Assembly (NCBI RefSeq): GCF_030848495.1
Contig: NZ_JAVDDT010000001.1
Location: forward strand, 517,902 to 581,901
Length of the DNA: 64,000 nt
Direction of reading: 5' to 3'
Source: Natronospira bacteriovora
GTDB lineage: Bacteria > Pseudomonadota > Gammaproteobacteria > Natronospirales > Natronospiraceae
A program made the position numbers and the translations under genes. Each line of letters starts with the position of its first letter. The stretch's first letter is position 1. Of the stretch, positions 17,906 to 29,146 are shown piece by piece. The notes beneath the pieces were generated by a model. The model saw nothing but the letters and a program-made list of their open reading frames with translations, made no database searches and was not told the origin of the DNA.

Positions 17906-19336
17906 TCAGAGTTTCTTCTTCAGCAGTTCATTGACCTGCTGCGGGTTTGCCTTGCCCTTGCTGGCCTTCATGACCTGCCCGACGAAGAAGCCGAACAGCT
18001 TGTCCTTGCCGGCACGGTACTGTTCGAGCTGCTCGGGATTGTTGGCGATTACCTCGTCAATGATGGGCTCGATGGCCGAGCTGTCCGTGATCTGCTTCAG
18101 GCCCTTCTTGTCGATGATGGTGTCGGCATCGCCTTCACCGTTCCACATGGCTTCGAAGACGTCCTTGGCAATCTTGCCCGAAATCGTCTTGTCCTCGATG
18201 CGCTTGATCAGGCCGGCCAGGCCTTCGGCCGTCACCGGCGCTGCCTCCAGCTCCACTCCATCCTTGTTCATGAAACCGGAAAAGTCACCCATGACCCAGT
18301 TGGCGGCCAGCTTGGGATCGCCGCCACTGGCCTTGACCACGGCCTCATAGAAATCACCCATCTCACGGGTGGCGGTGAGCACACCGGCATCGTAGGCATT
18401 GAGGCCATAGTCTCCCTGGAATCGAGCCTTCTTCTCGTCCGGCAATTCCGGCAGATCAGCGCGCACGGTCTCCACGAAGGACGATTCAATTTCCAGCGGC
18501 AGCAGATCCGGATCCGGGAAATAGCGGTAATCGTTGGCTTCTTCCTTGGTTCGCATGGAGCGGGTTTCACCCTTGCCCGGATCATAGAGACGGGTTTCCT
18601 GAACCACGGTGCCACCGGACTCCAGCAAGTCGATCTGGCGTTCCACCTCGTATTCGATCGCCTTCTCCACGAAGCGGAAGGAATTGACGTTCTTGATCTC
18701 GGTGCGGGTGCCGAACTCCTTCTGGCCTTTCGGCCGCACCGAGACATTGGCATCACAGCGGAAGGAGCCTTCCTGCATGTTGCCGTCACAGATTTCCAGG
18801 TAGCGCACCAGGGAGTGCAGCTTCTTCATGTAAGCCACAGCTTCCTTCGGTGAACGAAGATCCGGTTCCGAGACGATTTCCAGCAGCGGCGTGCCGGCAC
18901 GGTTGAGGTCGATACCGGTCATGGTCTCAAACCCTTCATGCAGGGACTTGCCGGCATCTTCTTCCAGGTGTGCACGGGTGACGCCGATTGTCTTGGTGCT
19001 GCCGTCATCCAGCTCGATGTCCATGCTGCCTTCATACACCACCGGCAGTTCGTACTGACTGATCTGATAACCCTTGGGCAGATCCGGGTAGAAGTAGTTC
19101 TTGCGGGCGAAGACCGACCGCTCCGAAACCTTCGCACCAATGGCCAGGCCCAGCTTGACGGCCATTCGAACCGCTTCCTTGTTGAGCACGGGCAACATGC
19201 CGGGGTAGCCCAGGTCGATCAGTGAGGCCTGCGTGTTCGGTTCCGCCCCGTATGCCGTGGAGCTGCCGGAAAAGATCTTGCTCCGGGTCTGCAGCTGGGC
19301 GTGAACCTCGAGACCGATAACGGTTTCCCATTCCAT
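17906..19336 (-). CDS. gatB: Asp-tRNA(Asn)/Glu-tRNA(Gln) amidotransferase subunit B
   Basis: GatB binds the mischarged tRNA and activates it for transamidation. The 476 residues begin with [21 protein letters not shown] and contain [15 protein letters not shown] and [10 protein letters not shown]. The DANVSVRP metal/tRNA region and the C-terminal YqeY-like helical tail ending [10 protein letters not shown] are also present. Glutaminyl-tRNA may therefore be formed indirectly in this organism, or only Asn-tRNA; glnS and asnS status cannot be judged here. It is downstream of gatC and gatA. Confidence 0.97.
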   Translation of the reverse strand: MEWETVIGLEVHAQLQTRSKIFSGSSTAYGAEPNTQASLIDLGYPGMLPVLNKEAVRMAVKLGLAIGAKVSERSVFARKNYFYPDLPKGYQISQYELPVVYEGSMDIELDDGSTKTIGVTRAHLEEDAGKSLHEGFETMTGIDLNRAGTPLLEIVSEPDLRSPKEAVAYMKKLHSLVRYLEICDGNMQEGSFRCDANVSVRPKGQKEFGTRTEIKNVNSFRFVEKAIEYEVERQIDLLESGGTVVQETRLYDPGKGETRSMRTKEEANDYRYFPDPDLLPLEIESSFVETVRADLPELPDEKKARFQGDYGLNAYDAGVLTATREMGDFYEAVVKASGGDPKLAANWVMGDFSGFMNKDGVELEAAPVTAEGLAGLIKRIEDKTISGKIAKDVFEAMWNGEGDADTIIDKKGLKQITDSSAIEPIIDEVIANNPEQLEQYRAGKDKLFGFFVGQVMKASKGKANPQQVNELLKKKL

Positions 19337-19503
19337 AATGAAAATCCTGATAAGCGTTGTCAGCGAACGGCTCCCGGAATGAACCGGAATGTTCTCAAGC
19401 CACTATTCAATCCCAACAGTATCCGACAGCCAGTTCACCAATCCGGCGCAACGCCATGTCGACTGGACGGCATTCTGTTCACTGGCGTCTGTTCACTGTT
19501 GGC
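19337..19503. other. gatB-gatA spacer
   Basis: This 167-base spacer holds no gene or hairpin that I can support. It is longer than normal for a gatCAB operon. Confidence 0.4.
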
Positions 19504-20955
19504 TCAAATCCCCTCCGGCATCCGCCGGTGCCAGTCCGTCTGCTGCTGGAACTGGTGCGCCACATTCAGCAGACGCCCTTCATCGAAGAACTTGCCAATG
19601 ATCTGCAGGCCCACCGGCAGCCCGCCGGCAAATCCGGCCGGCACGGACACGGCCGGCAGACCGGCCAGGTTCACCGCAATGGTGTAGATATCATTGAGAT
19701 ACATGGTGATCGGGTCATCCGTCTTCTCGCCAACACCGAAGGCCGGGGTCGGCGTGGTCGGGCCCATCAGCACATCCACGTCTTCCAGGCAACGCATGAA
19801 GTCGTCGCGAATCAACTTTCGCGTCTTCTGGGCCTGCAGATAGTAGGCATCGTAATAGCCGGCGGACAGAACATAGGTACCGGTCATGATGCGGCGTTTG
19901 ACTTCCGGGCCGAAGCCCTCGCCACGGGAACGCTCGTAGAGGTCCAGCAGATCCCTGGGATCTTCGCAGCGATAACCAAAGCGCACACCATCGAATCGGG
20001 ACAGGTTGGACGAGCATTCCGCCGGCGCCACCACATAATAGGTGGGAACGGACAGACCCAGGTTCGGCAGGTGCACTTCCCGTATTTCGGCACCCATCCG
20101 GCGATAGACATCCAGGGCATCCTCGACAGCCTTGCGGGTCTCGGCTTCCAGGCCATCGTCAAAGAACTCGCTCGGCACGCCCACCTTGAGCCCCTTGAGG
20201 TCCGCCCCCAGGGCCGCCATGTAGTCCGGCACGTCTTCCTGGGCACTGGTGGAATCCCGCTCGTCGAAGCCGGCCATCACCTGAGTCAGCAATGCAGCGT
20301 CTTCCGCACTCAGGGTCAGCGTACCGGCCTGATCGAGACTGGAGGCAAATGCGATCATGCCGTAGCGGGAGACCCGCCCGTAAGTGGGCTTGAAACCGGT
20401 CAGACCGGTCAGGGCCGCCGGCTGGCGGATGGAACCACCGGTGTCGGTACCGGTTGCGGCCGGAGCCATGCGTGCCGCCACGGCGGCGGCCGAACCACCG
20501 GAGGAACCGCCCGGCACCTTGCTGCGATCCCAGGGGTTCTTCACCGGGCCGTAGTAACTGGTTTCATTGGACGAGCCCATGGCGAACTCGTCCATATTGG
20601 TCTTGCCCAGCATGACCACGCCGGCGGCGGCCAGACGTTCAACCACGGTGGCGTCATAGGGAGAAACAAAGTTGTCCAGCATTCTCGAGCCGCAACTGGT
20701 CTTCACCCCCCGCGTGCAGAAAATATCCTTGTGAGCCAGCGGCAGGCCGGTCAACGGCCCCGCATTGCCGGTGGCAATGCGCTGATCGGCCTCGCGGGCC
20801 TGGGCAAGGGCCTGCTCGGGCGTGGGCGTGATGAAGGCGTTGAAGTCGCCATCCATCTTCTCGATACGGTCGAGGTAGTGGCGGGTCAGCTCCTCACTGG
20901 AGAAATCCCCGGCCTTCAGGCCGGCCGCCAGTTCTGACAGGGTCTTGTCATGCAT
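19504..20955 (-). CDS. gatA: Asp-tRNA(Asn)/Glu-tRNA(Gln) amidotransferase subunit A
   Basis: GatA is the amidase that releases ammonia from glutamine. The 483-residue protein has the amidase-signature Ser-cis-Ser-Lys machinery: [10 protein letters not shown] with the catalytic lysine, and [15 protein letters not shown] followed by [11 protein letters not shown] with the two serines. The [14 protein letters not shown] and [12 protein letters not shown] blocks are also typical of GatA. Length is normal. It lies between gatC and gatB on the minus strand, with gaps of 84 and 167 bases. Confidence 0.97.
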   Translation of the reverse strand: MHDKTLSELAAGLKAGDFSSEELTRHYLDRIEKMDGDFNAFITPTPEQALAQAREADQRIATGNAGPLTGLPLAHKDIFCTRGVKTSCGSRMLDNFVSPYDATVVERLAAAGVVMLGKTNMDEFAMGSSNETSYYGPVKNPWDRSKVPGGSSGGSAAAVAARMAPAATGTDTGGSIRQPAALTGLTGFKPTYGRVSRYGMIAFASSLDQAGTLTLSAEDAALLTQVMAGFDERDSTSAQEDVPDYMAALGADLKGLKVGVPSEFFDDGLEAETRKAVEDALDVYRRMGAEIREVHLPNLGLSVPTYYVVAPAECSSNLSRFDGVRFGYRCEDPRDLLDLYERSRGEGFGPEVKRRIMTGTYVLSAGYYDAYYLQAQKTRKLIRDDFMRCLEDVDVLMGPTTPTPAFGVGEKTDDPITMYLNDIYTIAVNLAGLPAVSVPAGFAGGLPVGLQIIGKFFDEGRLLNVAHQFQQQTDWHRRMPEGI

Positions 20956-21039
20956 GCTTGATAATCCCGTGTTTCAGCATCGGGCCCACCGCGGCGGGCT
21001 ACTGTTGCTACAGCTGCGCAAAGGTCAGGAATCCGGGCC

Positions 21040-21327
21040 TTACTCGATCACCCGGGGGACCAGATACAGGCCGGCCTCCGTGGCCGGCGCGTTCTGCTGG
21101 TACTGATCGCGGTGATTGCTCTCGGTCACCTCGTCTTCCCGCAAACGCTGGGCCATGTCCAGCGGATGCGCCATGGGCGTGACCGAAGCCGTATCGGCCT
21201 TGCTCAATTGGTCGACAAAATCGACAATACGGGAGAGATTGTCCGCGTACTGGTCGATATCTCCGTCTTCAATGCGAAGTCGTGCCAGGTGGGCGATATG
21301 GCGAACCTGGTCGGGACTGAGGGACAT
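21040..21327 (-). CDS. gatC: Asp-tRNA(Asn)/Glu-tRNA(Gln) amidotransferase subunit C
   Basis: GatC is the small subunit that holds GatA and GatB together. The 95 residues start MSLSPDQVRHIAHLARLRIEDGDI, continue with LSRIVDFVDQLSKADT, and end in the typical proline/histidine-bearing belt (VTPMAHPLDMAQRLREDEVTE). The ATG has GGAGGC upstream. It begins the gatCAB unit and is divergent from mreB. Confidence 0.94.
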   Translation of the reverse strand: MSLSPDQVRHIAHLARLRIEDGDIDQYADNLSRIVDFVDQLSKADTASVTPMAHPLDMAQRLREDEVTESNHRDQYQQNAPATEAGLYLVPRVIE

Positions 21328-21434
21328 GGGCGAAAGCCTCCGCTGCCGTGAAACAAGCGGTGAAATCTACCACAAGCGGCCCGTGGGCGTCATGGCCCGA
21401 CTGGCGGGGCAAATCCGGAAAACGCCGTTACCGA

Positions 21435-21463
21435 TTGCCCAAACCGGGGTCGGTTGCTAAAGT
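21435..21463 (+). promoter_or_regulatory. Probable mreB promoter
   Basis: TTGCCC (21435-21440), a 17-base spacer and TAAAGT (21458-21463) form a plausible sigma-70 promoter about 100 bases before mreB in the gatC-mreB divergent region. Confidence 0.5.
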
Positions 21464-21547
21464 ACGCGCGGTGCGCTATGCGGTTTTTTTCCCAGACTGC
21501 GAAGCGCGGAACACATCGCTCACGGGCCGACGGTTCGGCCCTACTGA

Positions 21548-22609
<1,062 letters not shown>

Positions 22610-22635
22610 GCTTGAATCCCGTCGACGGCCCTGTA

Positions 22636-22664
22636 CAGGGCCGGGCAACCCGCCCGGCCCTTCC
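22636..22664 (+). terminator. Hairpin between mreB and mreC
   Basis: GGGCCGGGC and GCCCGGCCC form a nine-pair stem with a five-base loop, followed only by TTCC. It may act as a partial terminator or RNA stabiliser that sets mreB output above mreCD; the missing T run argues against full termination. Confidence 0.45.
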
Positions 22665-22685
22665 AGCCGTCAGTGAGGACAGGTA

Positions 22686-23621
22686 ATGGGCACCGCCTTC
22701 GGTGGCAATCGAAACACCAAGCTGTTCGGGCACGGACCCTCGCCGGTGGTTCGGGTCGCCCTGCTGATCCTGCTCTCCATTGTCATCATTGCGGTCGACC
22801 ACCGCGAAGGCCATCTTGACCGGCTGCGCCAGGCGCTTTCCATCGTGACCTATCCCATCCAGCTGATGGTGGATCTGCCCTCCGCCGCGCTGGAGCGGGC
22901 CAGCGAGACCCTGGCCACACGTGGCCACCTGATGGAAGAGAACCGCCGACTGCGGGAACAGCAACTGGAGCTCAGCGCCCAGAACCAGCGTCTGGCAAGC
23001 CTGGAACAGGAAAACGAACGCCTTCGGGAGCTGCTGCAGTCCGGCGCCCGGGTGGGTGAACGTCTGCTGGCCGCCGAGCTGCTCCAGGTCAGCCTTGATC
23101 CTTTTCGCCACCGGGTGGTAGTGGACAAGGGCAGCCGTCACGGCGTCCATTCCGGGCAGCCGCTGCTGGATGCCGATGGCATCATGGGCCAGGTCACCCA
23201 TGCCGGCCTGTTTGGCGCCAATGCCATCCTGATTACCGACCCCAGTCACGCCATCCCCGTGGAGGTCAACCGCAACGGTCTTCGCACCATTGCCCTGGGT
23301 ACCGGCGACATCACCCGACTGGATCTGCCTTATCTGCCCAATAGTGCAGACATCCGGACGGGCGACCTGCTCGTCTCCTCGGGCCTGGGCATGCGTTTCC
23401 CGAGAGGCTATCCGGTGGCCGTGGTGACCGAAGTCCGCCGCCGACCCGGGGAAACCTTCGCCGAAATTCACGCCGAACCCGCTGCGGCACTCAATCGCAG
23501 CCGGGAAGTGCTGCTGGTCTGGCGGGAAGACAATCTGCCCTTTGACCATGATCCCATGCAGCTGGAACGTCACGATGGCGCCCGCGAAGGCGACGGCAAT
23601 GAGGGGAGAGACGGATCATGA
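22686..23621 (+). CDS. mreC: Rod-shape protein MreC
   Basis: MreC is a bitopic inner-membrane protein that links MreB to the periplasmic elongasome. The 311 residues show one N-terminal transmembrane helix (VVRVALLILLSIVIIAV), then a coiled coil (about 80-125, MEENRRLREQQLELSAQNQRL onward) and the beta-barrel periplasmic domain, with VVVDKGSRHGV and SSGLGMRFPRGYPV typical of MreC. The tail is acidic. AGGACAGG precedes the ATG, and the stop overlaps mreD by four bases. Confidence 0.94.
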   Translation: MGTAFGGNRNTKLFGHGPSPVVRVALLILLSIVIIAVDHREGHLDRLRQALSIVTYPIQLMVDLPSAALERASETLATRGHLMEENRRLREQQLELSAQNQRLASLEQENERLRELLQSGARVGERLLAAELLQVSLDPFRHRVVVDKGSRHGVHSGQPLLDADGIMGQVTHAGLFGANAILITDPSHAIPVEVNRNGLRTIALGTGDITRLDLPYLPNSADIRTGDLLVSSGLGMRFPRGYPVAVVTEVRRRPGETFAEIHAEPAAALNRSREVLLVWREDNLPFDHDPMQLERHDGAREGDGNEGRDGS

Positions 23622-24106
23622 CGGACGCACCGGCACAGGGCCGCTCGGTGGTCTTCGCTTCCCTGTTGATGGCGCTGATGCTGACCATCTGGCCGCTGCC
23701 CGAGGCCATCGCCCCCTTCCGGCCGGACTGGTCGGCCCTGTTCCTGATCTACTGGATCATGGCCCTGCCACACCGCTTCAACGTGGGCACGGCCTGGTGC
23801 GTGGGCCTGATTCTGGATGTGCTGACCGGCAGCCTGCTGGGCCAGCATGCCATTGCATTGGCCATTACCGGCGTGCTGGTCGCCATGAGTCATCTGCGTG
23901 TGCGGGTTTTCCCGGTCTGGCAGCAGGCCATGACGGTGATGGTGCTGCTGGCCGTGAATGAACTCATCCTGATCCTGGTGGAAGGCGCCACGGGACAGTT
24001 GTACGATCTGGAATGGCGTTGGGCACCCATTGTCACCGGGATGCTGTTCTGGCCGTGGGTGCTGTTTTTCCTGCGCTCCCTGCGCCGGCGCTTCGATGTA
24101 AGCTGA
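23618..24106 (+). CDS. mreD: Rod-shape protein MreD
   Basis: MreD is a small polytopic membrane protein of the elongasome. The 162-residue product has about five hydrophobic helices, including VFASLLMALMLTIWPLP, LFLIYWIMALP, VGLILDVLTGSLLG and MTVMVLLAVNELILIL. The last two blocks are conserved in the family. It overlaps mreC by four bases and is separated from mrdA by one base. Confidence 0.93.
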   Translation: MTDAPAQGRSVVFASLLMALMLTIWPLPEAIAPFRPDWSALFLIYWIMALPHRFNVGTAWCVGLILDVLTGSLLGQHAIALAITGVLVAMSHLRVRVFPVWQQAMTVMVLLAVNELILILVEGATGQLYDLEWRWAPIVTGMLFWPWVLFFLRSLRRRFDVS

Positions 24107-24107
24107 C

Positions 24108-25988
24108 GTGTCTGTTCATCTTCACATTCGGGATCAGGAACAGGATCGACGCCTGTTCATGCGACGCGGCATTGTGGCCGCCGTGCTGGCCACCGGCCTG
24201 CTTCTACTGCTGGTGGCGCGTATGTTCGTGCTGCAGGTGGTCGATCACCAGCATTACGCCACCCTGGCTGATGGCAACCGGGTGCGGGTGGAACCCATTC
24301 CACCCACACGCGGACTGATCTTCGACCGACGAGGCGAGATCCTCGCCGAAAACGTGCCCAACTACCAGCTCGAGCTGATCCCGGAACAGGTGGAAGACAT
24401 CGGCGCCACCCTTGACGCCCTGGGCGCCATGATCGAAATCCGGGAATCGGACAGGGAACGGTTTTTTCGCCTGCTACGCAGCCAGCGGCGCTTTCAACCG
24501 GTTCCCATTCGCCAGAACCTCACGGAAACGGAGATCGCCCGCTTCTCGGTTGACCGGCAGAGCTTCCCCGGCGTCGAAATCCGTGCACGCCTGGCCCGAC
24601 ACTATCCTCATGGTGAATTGACCTCGCATTTGGTGGGCTATCTGGGCGCCATCAGCCGGGAAGACCTGAACCGCATCGATCGCAGCCGCTACAGCGGCAC
24701 CACCCAGATCGGCAAGACCGGCATCGAATTTTCCTACGAACCCATCCTGCACGGTGGGGCAGGGAGCCGGCGGGTGGAGACCAATGCCCAGGGTCGCGTG
24801 ATTCGTACGCTCGATGTCCGGGAGCCAGCCGTGCCGGGCGATGACCTCTACCTCAGCATCGATCTTCGCCTGCAACGTGTCGCCTGGGATGCCATGGAGG
24901 GAAAGCAGGGCGCCGTGGTGGCCCTGGATACCCGGGATGGCAGTGTGCTCGCCATGGTCAGCCGCCCGGGATACGACCCCAACGTGCTGGCCACCGGCCT
25001 GGATCGGACGGCCTTCCGGGCCATGGAAAGCGATCCGGCGCGTCCCCTGTTCGACCGCGCCACCCGGGGACGCTACCCCCCCGGCTCCACGGTCAAGCCA
25101 TTCCTCGGCCTGGCGGGCCTGGATGCCAATGCCATGGATCCGGATCATCAAGTCAACTGCACCGGTGAATTCTTCATTGACGGCCGCGACCGCCCCTTTC
25201 GTGACTGGCGGCGGGAAGGCCATGGCCCCACCGATTTCAAGCGTGCCATGGCCGAGTCCTGTGACATCTACTACTACATGCTGGCGATGGAACTGGGTAT
25301 CGACCGCATCCACCATTATCTGACCCAGTTCGGCCTGGGCAGCCGCGCCGGTCTGGACATCCCTGGCGAAAGCGCCGGCCTGATTCCTTCCCGGGAGTGG
25401 AAACGCCGGGCGCTGGGCGAAGGCTGGTTTCACGGCGAGACGGTGATTGCCGGCATCGGGCAGGGCTACATGCTGGCCACGCCCTTGCAGCTGGCCAAGG
25501 CCACCGCCGCACTCGCCAACCGCGGCGAGCTGCGCCGCCCCCGCTTGCTGCATGGCCTGCGCAATGCCTTTACCCGTGAGTTCGAGGCCATGGCCGCACC
25601 GGAGCCGTATCGCTCGGAGCTTCTGGACCAGATCAACAGCAACAATTGGCAACTGACCGTGGACGCCATGGTGGAATCCATTCACGGGCCCCGGGGCACA
25701 GGCCGCTCCATCGGCTTTGGCGCGCCCTACCGCATCGCCGGCAAGACCGGAACGGCCCAGGTCTTCGGCCTGGGCGAAGACGAGGAATACGAACACGAGG
25801 AGGTCGCCTTCCACCTGCGCGACCACGCCCTGTTCATCGCCTTCGCCCCGGCGGAGGATCCGAAGATCGCCATCTCCGTACTGGTGGAGCACGGCGGCAG
25901 TGGTGGCGGTGTTGCGGCCCCGGTGGCCCGCAAGGTAATGGATGAGTTCCTGCTGCATCGGCAGGAGGAGAACGACAATGGCCGCTAA
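24108..25988 (+). CDS. mrdA: Penicillin-binding protein 2 (elongation transpeptidase)
   Basis: PBP2 crosslinks peptidoglycan during cell elongation. The 626-residue protein has a cytoplasmic tail, one N-terminal transmembrane helix (VAAVLATGLLLLLVARMFV), the pedestal dimerisation domain with IPPTRGLIFDRRGEILAEN, and a transpeptidase domain. The active-site motifs are PPGSTVKPF (S-x-x-K), ESCDIYYYM (S-x-D) and AGKTGTAQVFG (K-T-G). The start is a GTG one base after the mreD stop. The stop overlaps the rodA start. Confidence 0.96.
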   Translation: MSVHLHIRDQEQDRRLFMRRGIVAAVLATGLLLLLVARMFVLQVVDHQHYATLADGNRVRVEPIPPTRGLIFDRRGEILAENVPNYQLELIPEQVEDIGATLDALGAMIEIRESDRERFFRLLRSQRRFQPVPIRQNLTETEIARFSVDRQSFPGVEIRARLARHYPHGELTSHLVGYLGAISREDLNRIDRSRYSGTTQIGKTGIEFSYEPILHGGAGSRRVETNAQGRVIRTLDVREPAVPGDDLYLSIDLRLQRVAWDAMEGKQGAVVALDTRDGSVLAMVSRPGYDPNVLATGLDRTAFRAMESDPARPLFDRATRGRYPPGSTVKPFLGLAGLDANAMDPDHQVNCTGEFFIDGRDRPFRDWRREGHGPTDFKRAMAESCDIYYYMLAMELGIDRIHHYLTQFGLGSRAGLDIPGESAGLIPSREWKRRALGEGWFHGETVIAGIGQGYMLATPLQLAKATAALANRGELRRPRLLHGLRNAFTREFEAMAAPEPYRSELLDQINSNNWQLTVDAMVESIHGPRGTGRSIGFGAPYRIAGKTGTAQVFGLGEDEEYEHEEVAFHLRDHALFIAFAPAEDPKIAISVLVEHGGSGGGVAAPVARKVMDEFLLHRQEENDNGR

Positions 25989-27108
25989 CTACCTTGGCAG
26001 CACCCTCAACAGCGGTGGCTCTTCAGGCAACGGTGTCCTCAGCACCCTGCGCCTGGACGGTCCGCTCCTTCTCGGGCTGCTCATCCTCTGCTGCTTCGGC
26101 CTCACGGTGGTCTACAGCGCCAGTGGCGAGGATACGGGACTGCTGCTCCGCCAGCTCATCCGCATGGGCCTGGGTCTGGCTGTGCTGGTAACCCTGGCAC
26201 AGATCCCGCCCAGCCTGCTCCGGGCCTGGTCACCGTGGGTCTTTCTCGGTGTCATTGCCCTGCTGCTTCTGGTACTGATCATGGGCGAAATGGGCAAGGG
26301 CGCCCAGCGCTGGCTCAGCCTGGGCTTCATTCGCTTCCAGCCCTCCGAGATGATGAAGCTGGCCATGCCGCTTGCTCTCGCCTGGTACCTGCATGATCGT
26401 CACCTGCCACCGCGCTGGTGGCAGATTCTGCTGATGCTGTTCGCCATCGCGGTGCCGGTCGCACTCATCGCCCGCCAGCCAGACCTGGGCACGGCCCTGC
26501 TGGTGGCCTCCGCCGGCTTCTTCGTTCTCTTCCTCGCCGGACTGCGCTGGCGCTACATGATAGGTGGCCTGTTTGCCCTTGCCGCCGCCCTGCCCGTCCT
26601 CTGGTCTCATTTGCACGACTACCAGCGCCAGCGCGTACTCACCTTCCTGAATCCGGAATCCGACCCCCTGGGGGCTGGCTATCACATCATTCAGTCCAAG
26701 ATCGCCATCGGTTCGGGTGGCTTCTTCGGCAAGGGCTGGACTGAAGGTACCCAGTCCCAGCTCCAGTTCCTGCCCGAACGCTCCACGGATTTCATTTTCG
26801 CTGTCCTGGGGGAGGAATTCGGCCTGCTGGGTGTGGGCCTGCTGATCCTGATCTACCTCTTCGTCTTCTGGCGCGGCATGGTGCTGGCCCTGCGCGCCCA
26901 GGACAATTTCGGCCGTCTTCTGGGTGGCAGCCTGATGCTGACGTTCTTCGTCTACATCTTCGTCAACACCGGCATGGTCACCGGCCTGGTGCCGGTGGTA
27001 GGGGTTCCCCTGCCGCTGGTCAGCTATGGCGGCACGTCCATGGTGACCCTCATGGCCGGTTTCGGTATTCTCATGAGCATCAACAGTCATCGACGGTTCA
27101 TGTCGTGA
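25978..27108 (+). CDS. rodA: Peptidoglycan glycosyltransferase RodA
   Basis: RodA is the SEDS-family glycosyltransferase that works with PBP2. The 376-residue protein has ten hydrophobic segments. The SEDS signatures GAQRWLSLGFIRFQPSE, ARQPDLGTALLV (catalytic-region Asp) and PLPLVSYGGTSM are all present. I chose the ATG at 25978 because GGAGGAG lies seven bases upstream; it overlaps the mrdA stop by 11 bases. Its stop is followed directly by a hexamer palindrome. Confidence 0.96.
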   Translation: MAANYLGSTLNSGGSSGNGVLSTLRLDGPLLLGLLILCCFGLTVVYSASGEDTGLLLRQLIRMGLGLAVLVTLAQIPPSLLRAWSPWVFLGVIALLLLVLIMGEMGKGAQRWLSLGFIRFQPSEMMKLAMPLALAWYLHDRHLPPRWWQILLMLFAIAVPVALIARQPDLGTALLVASAGFFVLFLAGLRWRYMIGGLFALAAALPVLWSHLHDYQRQRVLTFLNPESDPLGAGYHIIQSKIAIGSGGFFGKGWTEGTQSQLQFLPERSTDFIFAVLGEEFGLLGVGLLILIYLFVFWRGMVLALRAQDNFGRLLGGSLMLTFFVYIFVNTGMVTGLVPVVGVPLPLVSYGGTSMVTLMAGFGILMSINSHRRFMS

Positions 27109-27112
27109 TCTA

Positions 27113-27228
<116 letters not shown>

Positions 27229-27278
27229 GCATATTCGGCGCTCGACACTTTGGATCCAACGGAGTCACTGGCAGACAA

Positions 27279-28262
27279 ATGAAAAGCACTCTGGCTATCA
27301 CCGCCCTTCTGGCTTTCATGCTCAGTCCCCTGACGCTGTCAGCCGCCAACTGGCTGGAGCGAGAGGATGTGCAGGCCTTCATCGAGCGCATGGATTCGGA
27401 ACACGACCTGGACCGCGACTGGCTCGAATCCGTGTTTGCCAATGTCATTCGCCAGGATGCCGTACTGGAAGCCATTGCCAGCCCGGCCGAGGCTCTGCCC
27501 TGGCATCGCTACCGGCCGATCTTCCTCACCGAGGCGCGCATCCAGGCCGGCGTGGACTTCTGGAAGGCCAACGAAACCGTCATCCGTCGCGCCAGCCGGG
27601 AATACGATGTGGATCCGGAGATGCTGGTGGCCATCATCGGCATCGAGACCTACTACGGGCGTCATCAGGGTCGGCACCCGGTGCTCGATTCCCTGGTCAC
27701 TCTGGGCTTCGACTACCCGCCCCGCGCCGCCTTCTTCCGGCGCGAACTCGAACAGCTGTTCCTGCTTGCGGACGAGGAAGATCTCGACATTCACGAGCTG
27801 CGGGGTTCCTACGCCGGGGCCATGGGGCTAGGCCAGTTCATTTCCTCCTCCTGGCGGGCCTACGCGGTGGATTTCAGCGGCAGCGGCAATCGGGACCTGC
27901 TAAACGACATCGAAGATGGCATTGGCAGTGTGGCCAACTACTTCGCCCGGCATAACTGGAAAGGTGGCGACGCCGTGGCCGTACCGGCAATCCTTCCCGA
28001 CGACCGCTCCTTCAGCGTCAACAACCCGCTACAGCGCAAGCGGGCTCATGAACTGCGTGCGGCCGGACTGATCTTCAGCGAAGGTGTGGATGACGATGAG
28101 CTGGTATTGCCGGTGCAGCTGGATACGGGCAACGGTGATGCCTGGTGGGTGGGGCTGAACAATTTCTGGTCCATTACCCGCTACAACCACAGCCCCCTTT
28201 ATGCCATGGCGGCCTGGGAGCTGAGCCGCGAAATCGCGAGGGAGAAGGATGGCCGTCGTTAA
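27279..28262 (+). CDS. mltB: Membrane-bound lytic transglycosylase B
   Basis: MltB cleaves peptidoglycan glycan strands to 1,6-anhydro-MurNAc ends. The 327-residue protein has a cleavable signal peptide (MKSTLAITALLAFMLSPLTLS) without a lipobox cysteine, so it may be soluble periplasmic like SltB-type forms. GIETYYGRHQG holds the catalytic glutamate (E123), and YAGAMGLGQFISSSW is the family signature. The SD is weak. I reject the upstream in-frame extension, which is threonine-rich repeat translation. The stop overlaps rlpA by 14 bases. Confidence 0.93.
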   Translation: MKSTLAITALLAFMLSPLTLSAANWLEREDVQAFIERMDSEHDLDRDWLESVFANVIRQDAVLEAIASPAEALPWHRYRPIFLTEARIQAGVDFWKANETVIRRASREYDVDPEMLVAIIGIETYYGRHQGRHPVLDSLVTLGFDYPPRAAFFRRELEQLFLLADEEDLDIHELRGSYAGAMGLGQFISSSWRAYAVDFSGSGNRDLLNDIEDGIGSVANYFARHNWKGGDAVAVPAILPDDRSFSVNNPLQRKRAHELRAAGLIFSEGVDDDELVLPVQLDTGNGDAWWVGLNNFWSITRYNHSPLYAMAAWELSREIAREKDGRR

Positions 28263-29040
28263 ACGTTCACCGGGGCTCCCGCGAAGCACCCTTTTCCTGG
28301 CCGGGCTCACCCTGCTGGTGGCGGCCTGCGCCCCCTTCGAGACCCGTGACAGTGGCCCGACTGCACCGCCCCCCGGGCTGGACAATATCCCCGAGCCCGT
28401 ACCCCGGAATGAACCGCGCAGCCGGTACGGGAACCCTTCCAGTTATGAAGTCTTCGGGCGGACCTATTACGTCATGGATTCTGCCGAGGGCTATTCCGAG
28501 GAAGGCGTCGCCTCCTGGTACGGCAAGAAGTTTCACGGCCAGCGCACCAGCAGCGGCGAGGAATACGACATGTACGCTCTTACCGCTGCCCATACCCGCC
28601 TGCCCCTGCCCACCTATGTGCGGGTGACCAACCTGGAAAACAATCGCAGTGTGATCGTGCGTGTCAATGATCGCGGGCCATTCGCCCATGACCGCATCAT
28701 CGACCTGTCCTATGCGGCTGCCCATCGTCTGGGCCTGGTGGATGCCGGAACCGGCCGGGTTCGAGTGGAAGCCCTGTCCCGCCACCGGGACGGCATGGGC
28801 ATTCCCTCGGGCCGGGTTCGAATCCAGGTCGGGGCCTTTGGCGAGGCGGGCAATGCCCGCGCCCTGAAGGAGCGGCTGGAACGCGAGGGCATTCGACCTG
28901 TCCATATCCGCTCCGAAAGCGGGCGCCGGGGTGTCCACCGGGTTCAGGTCGGCCCCCTGGAGGGTGAACAGCGAATCCAGGCCATGCTCGATCGACTGGC
29001 CCGGGCCGGCTTCGAGGACACTCGCTTCGTCCACGACTGA
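28249..29040 (+). CDS. rlpA: Septal ring lytic transglycosylase RlpA-family lipoprotein
   Basis: RlpA cleaves denuded glycan strands at the septum or is a structural homologue. The 263-residue lipoprotein has a signal peptide with lipobox VAAC (Cys about 27). The double-psi beta-barrel domain has ASWYGKKFHGQRTSSGE and RVNDRGPFAHDRIIDLSYAAA, including the conserved His and Asp. The C-terminal SPOR domain (about 188-262, VRIQVGAFGEAGNARAL) binds denuded peptidoglycan. It overlaps mltB. Confidence 0.93.
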   Translation: MAVVKRSPGLPRSTLFLAGLTLLVAACAPFETRDSGPTAPPPGLDNIPEPVPRNEPRSRYGNPSSYEVFGRTYYVMDSAEGYSEEGVASWYGKKFHGQRTSSGEEYDMYALTAAHTRLPLPTYVRVTNLENNRSVIVRVNDRGPFAHDRIIDLSYAAAHRLGLVDAGTGRVRVEALSRHRDGMGIPSGRVRIQVGAFGEAGNARALKERLEREGIRPVHIRSESGRRGVHRVQVGPLEGEQRIQAMLDRLARAGFEDTRFVHD

Positions 29041-29146
29041 GGCGGCCGGCTTTTGCCGTCACCTGGCCCATCATGGGCCCTGGCCCTGTTAAAATGCGGG
29101 ACTGGCTTCCGTTTCCACCCATCGGTATTCATCAGGTGTACAAACG

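Noticed and set aside
24474..25958. 494-codon antisense ORF over mrdA
   Set aside because: It is a shadow of PBP2, which has all three active-site motifs.
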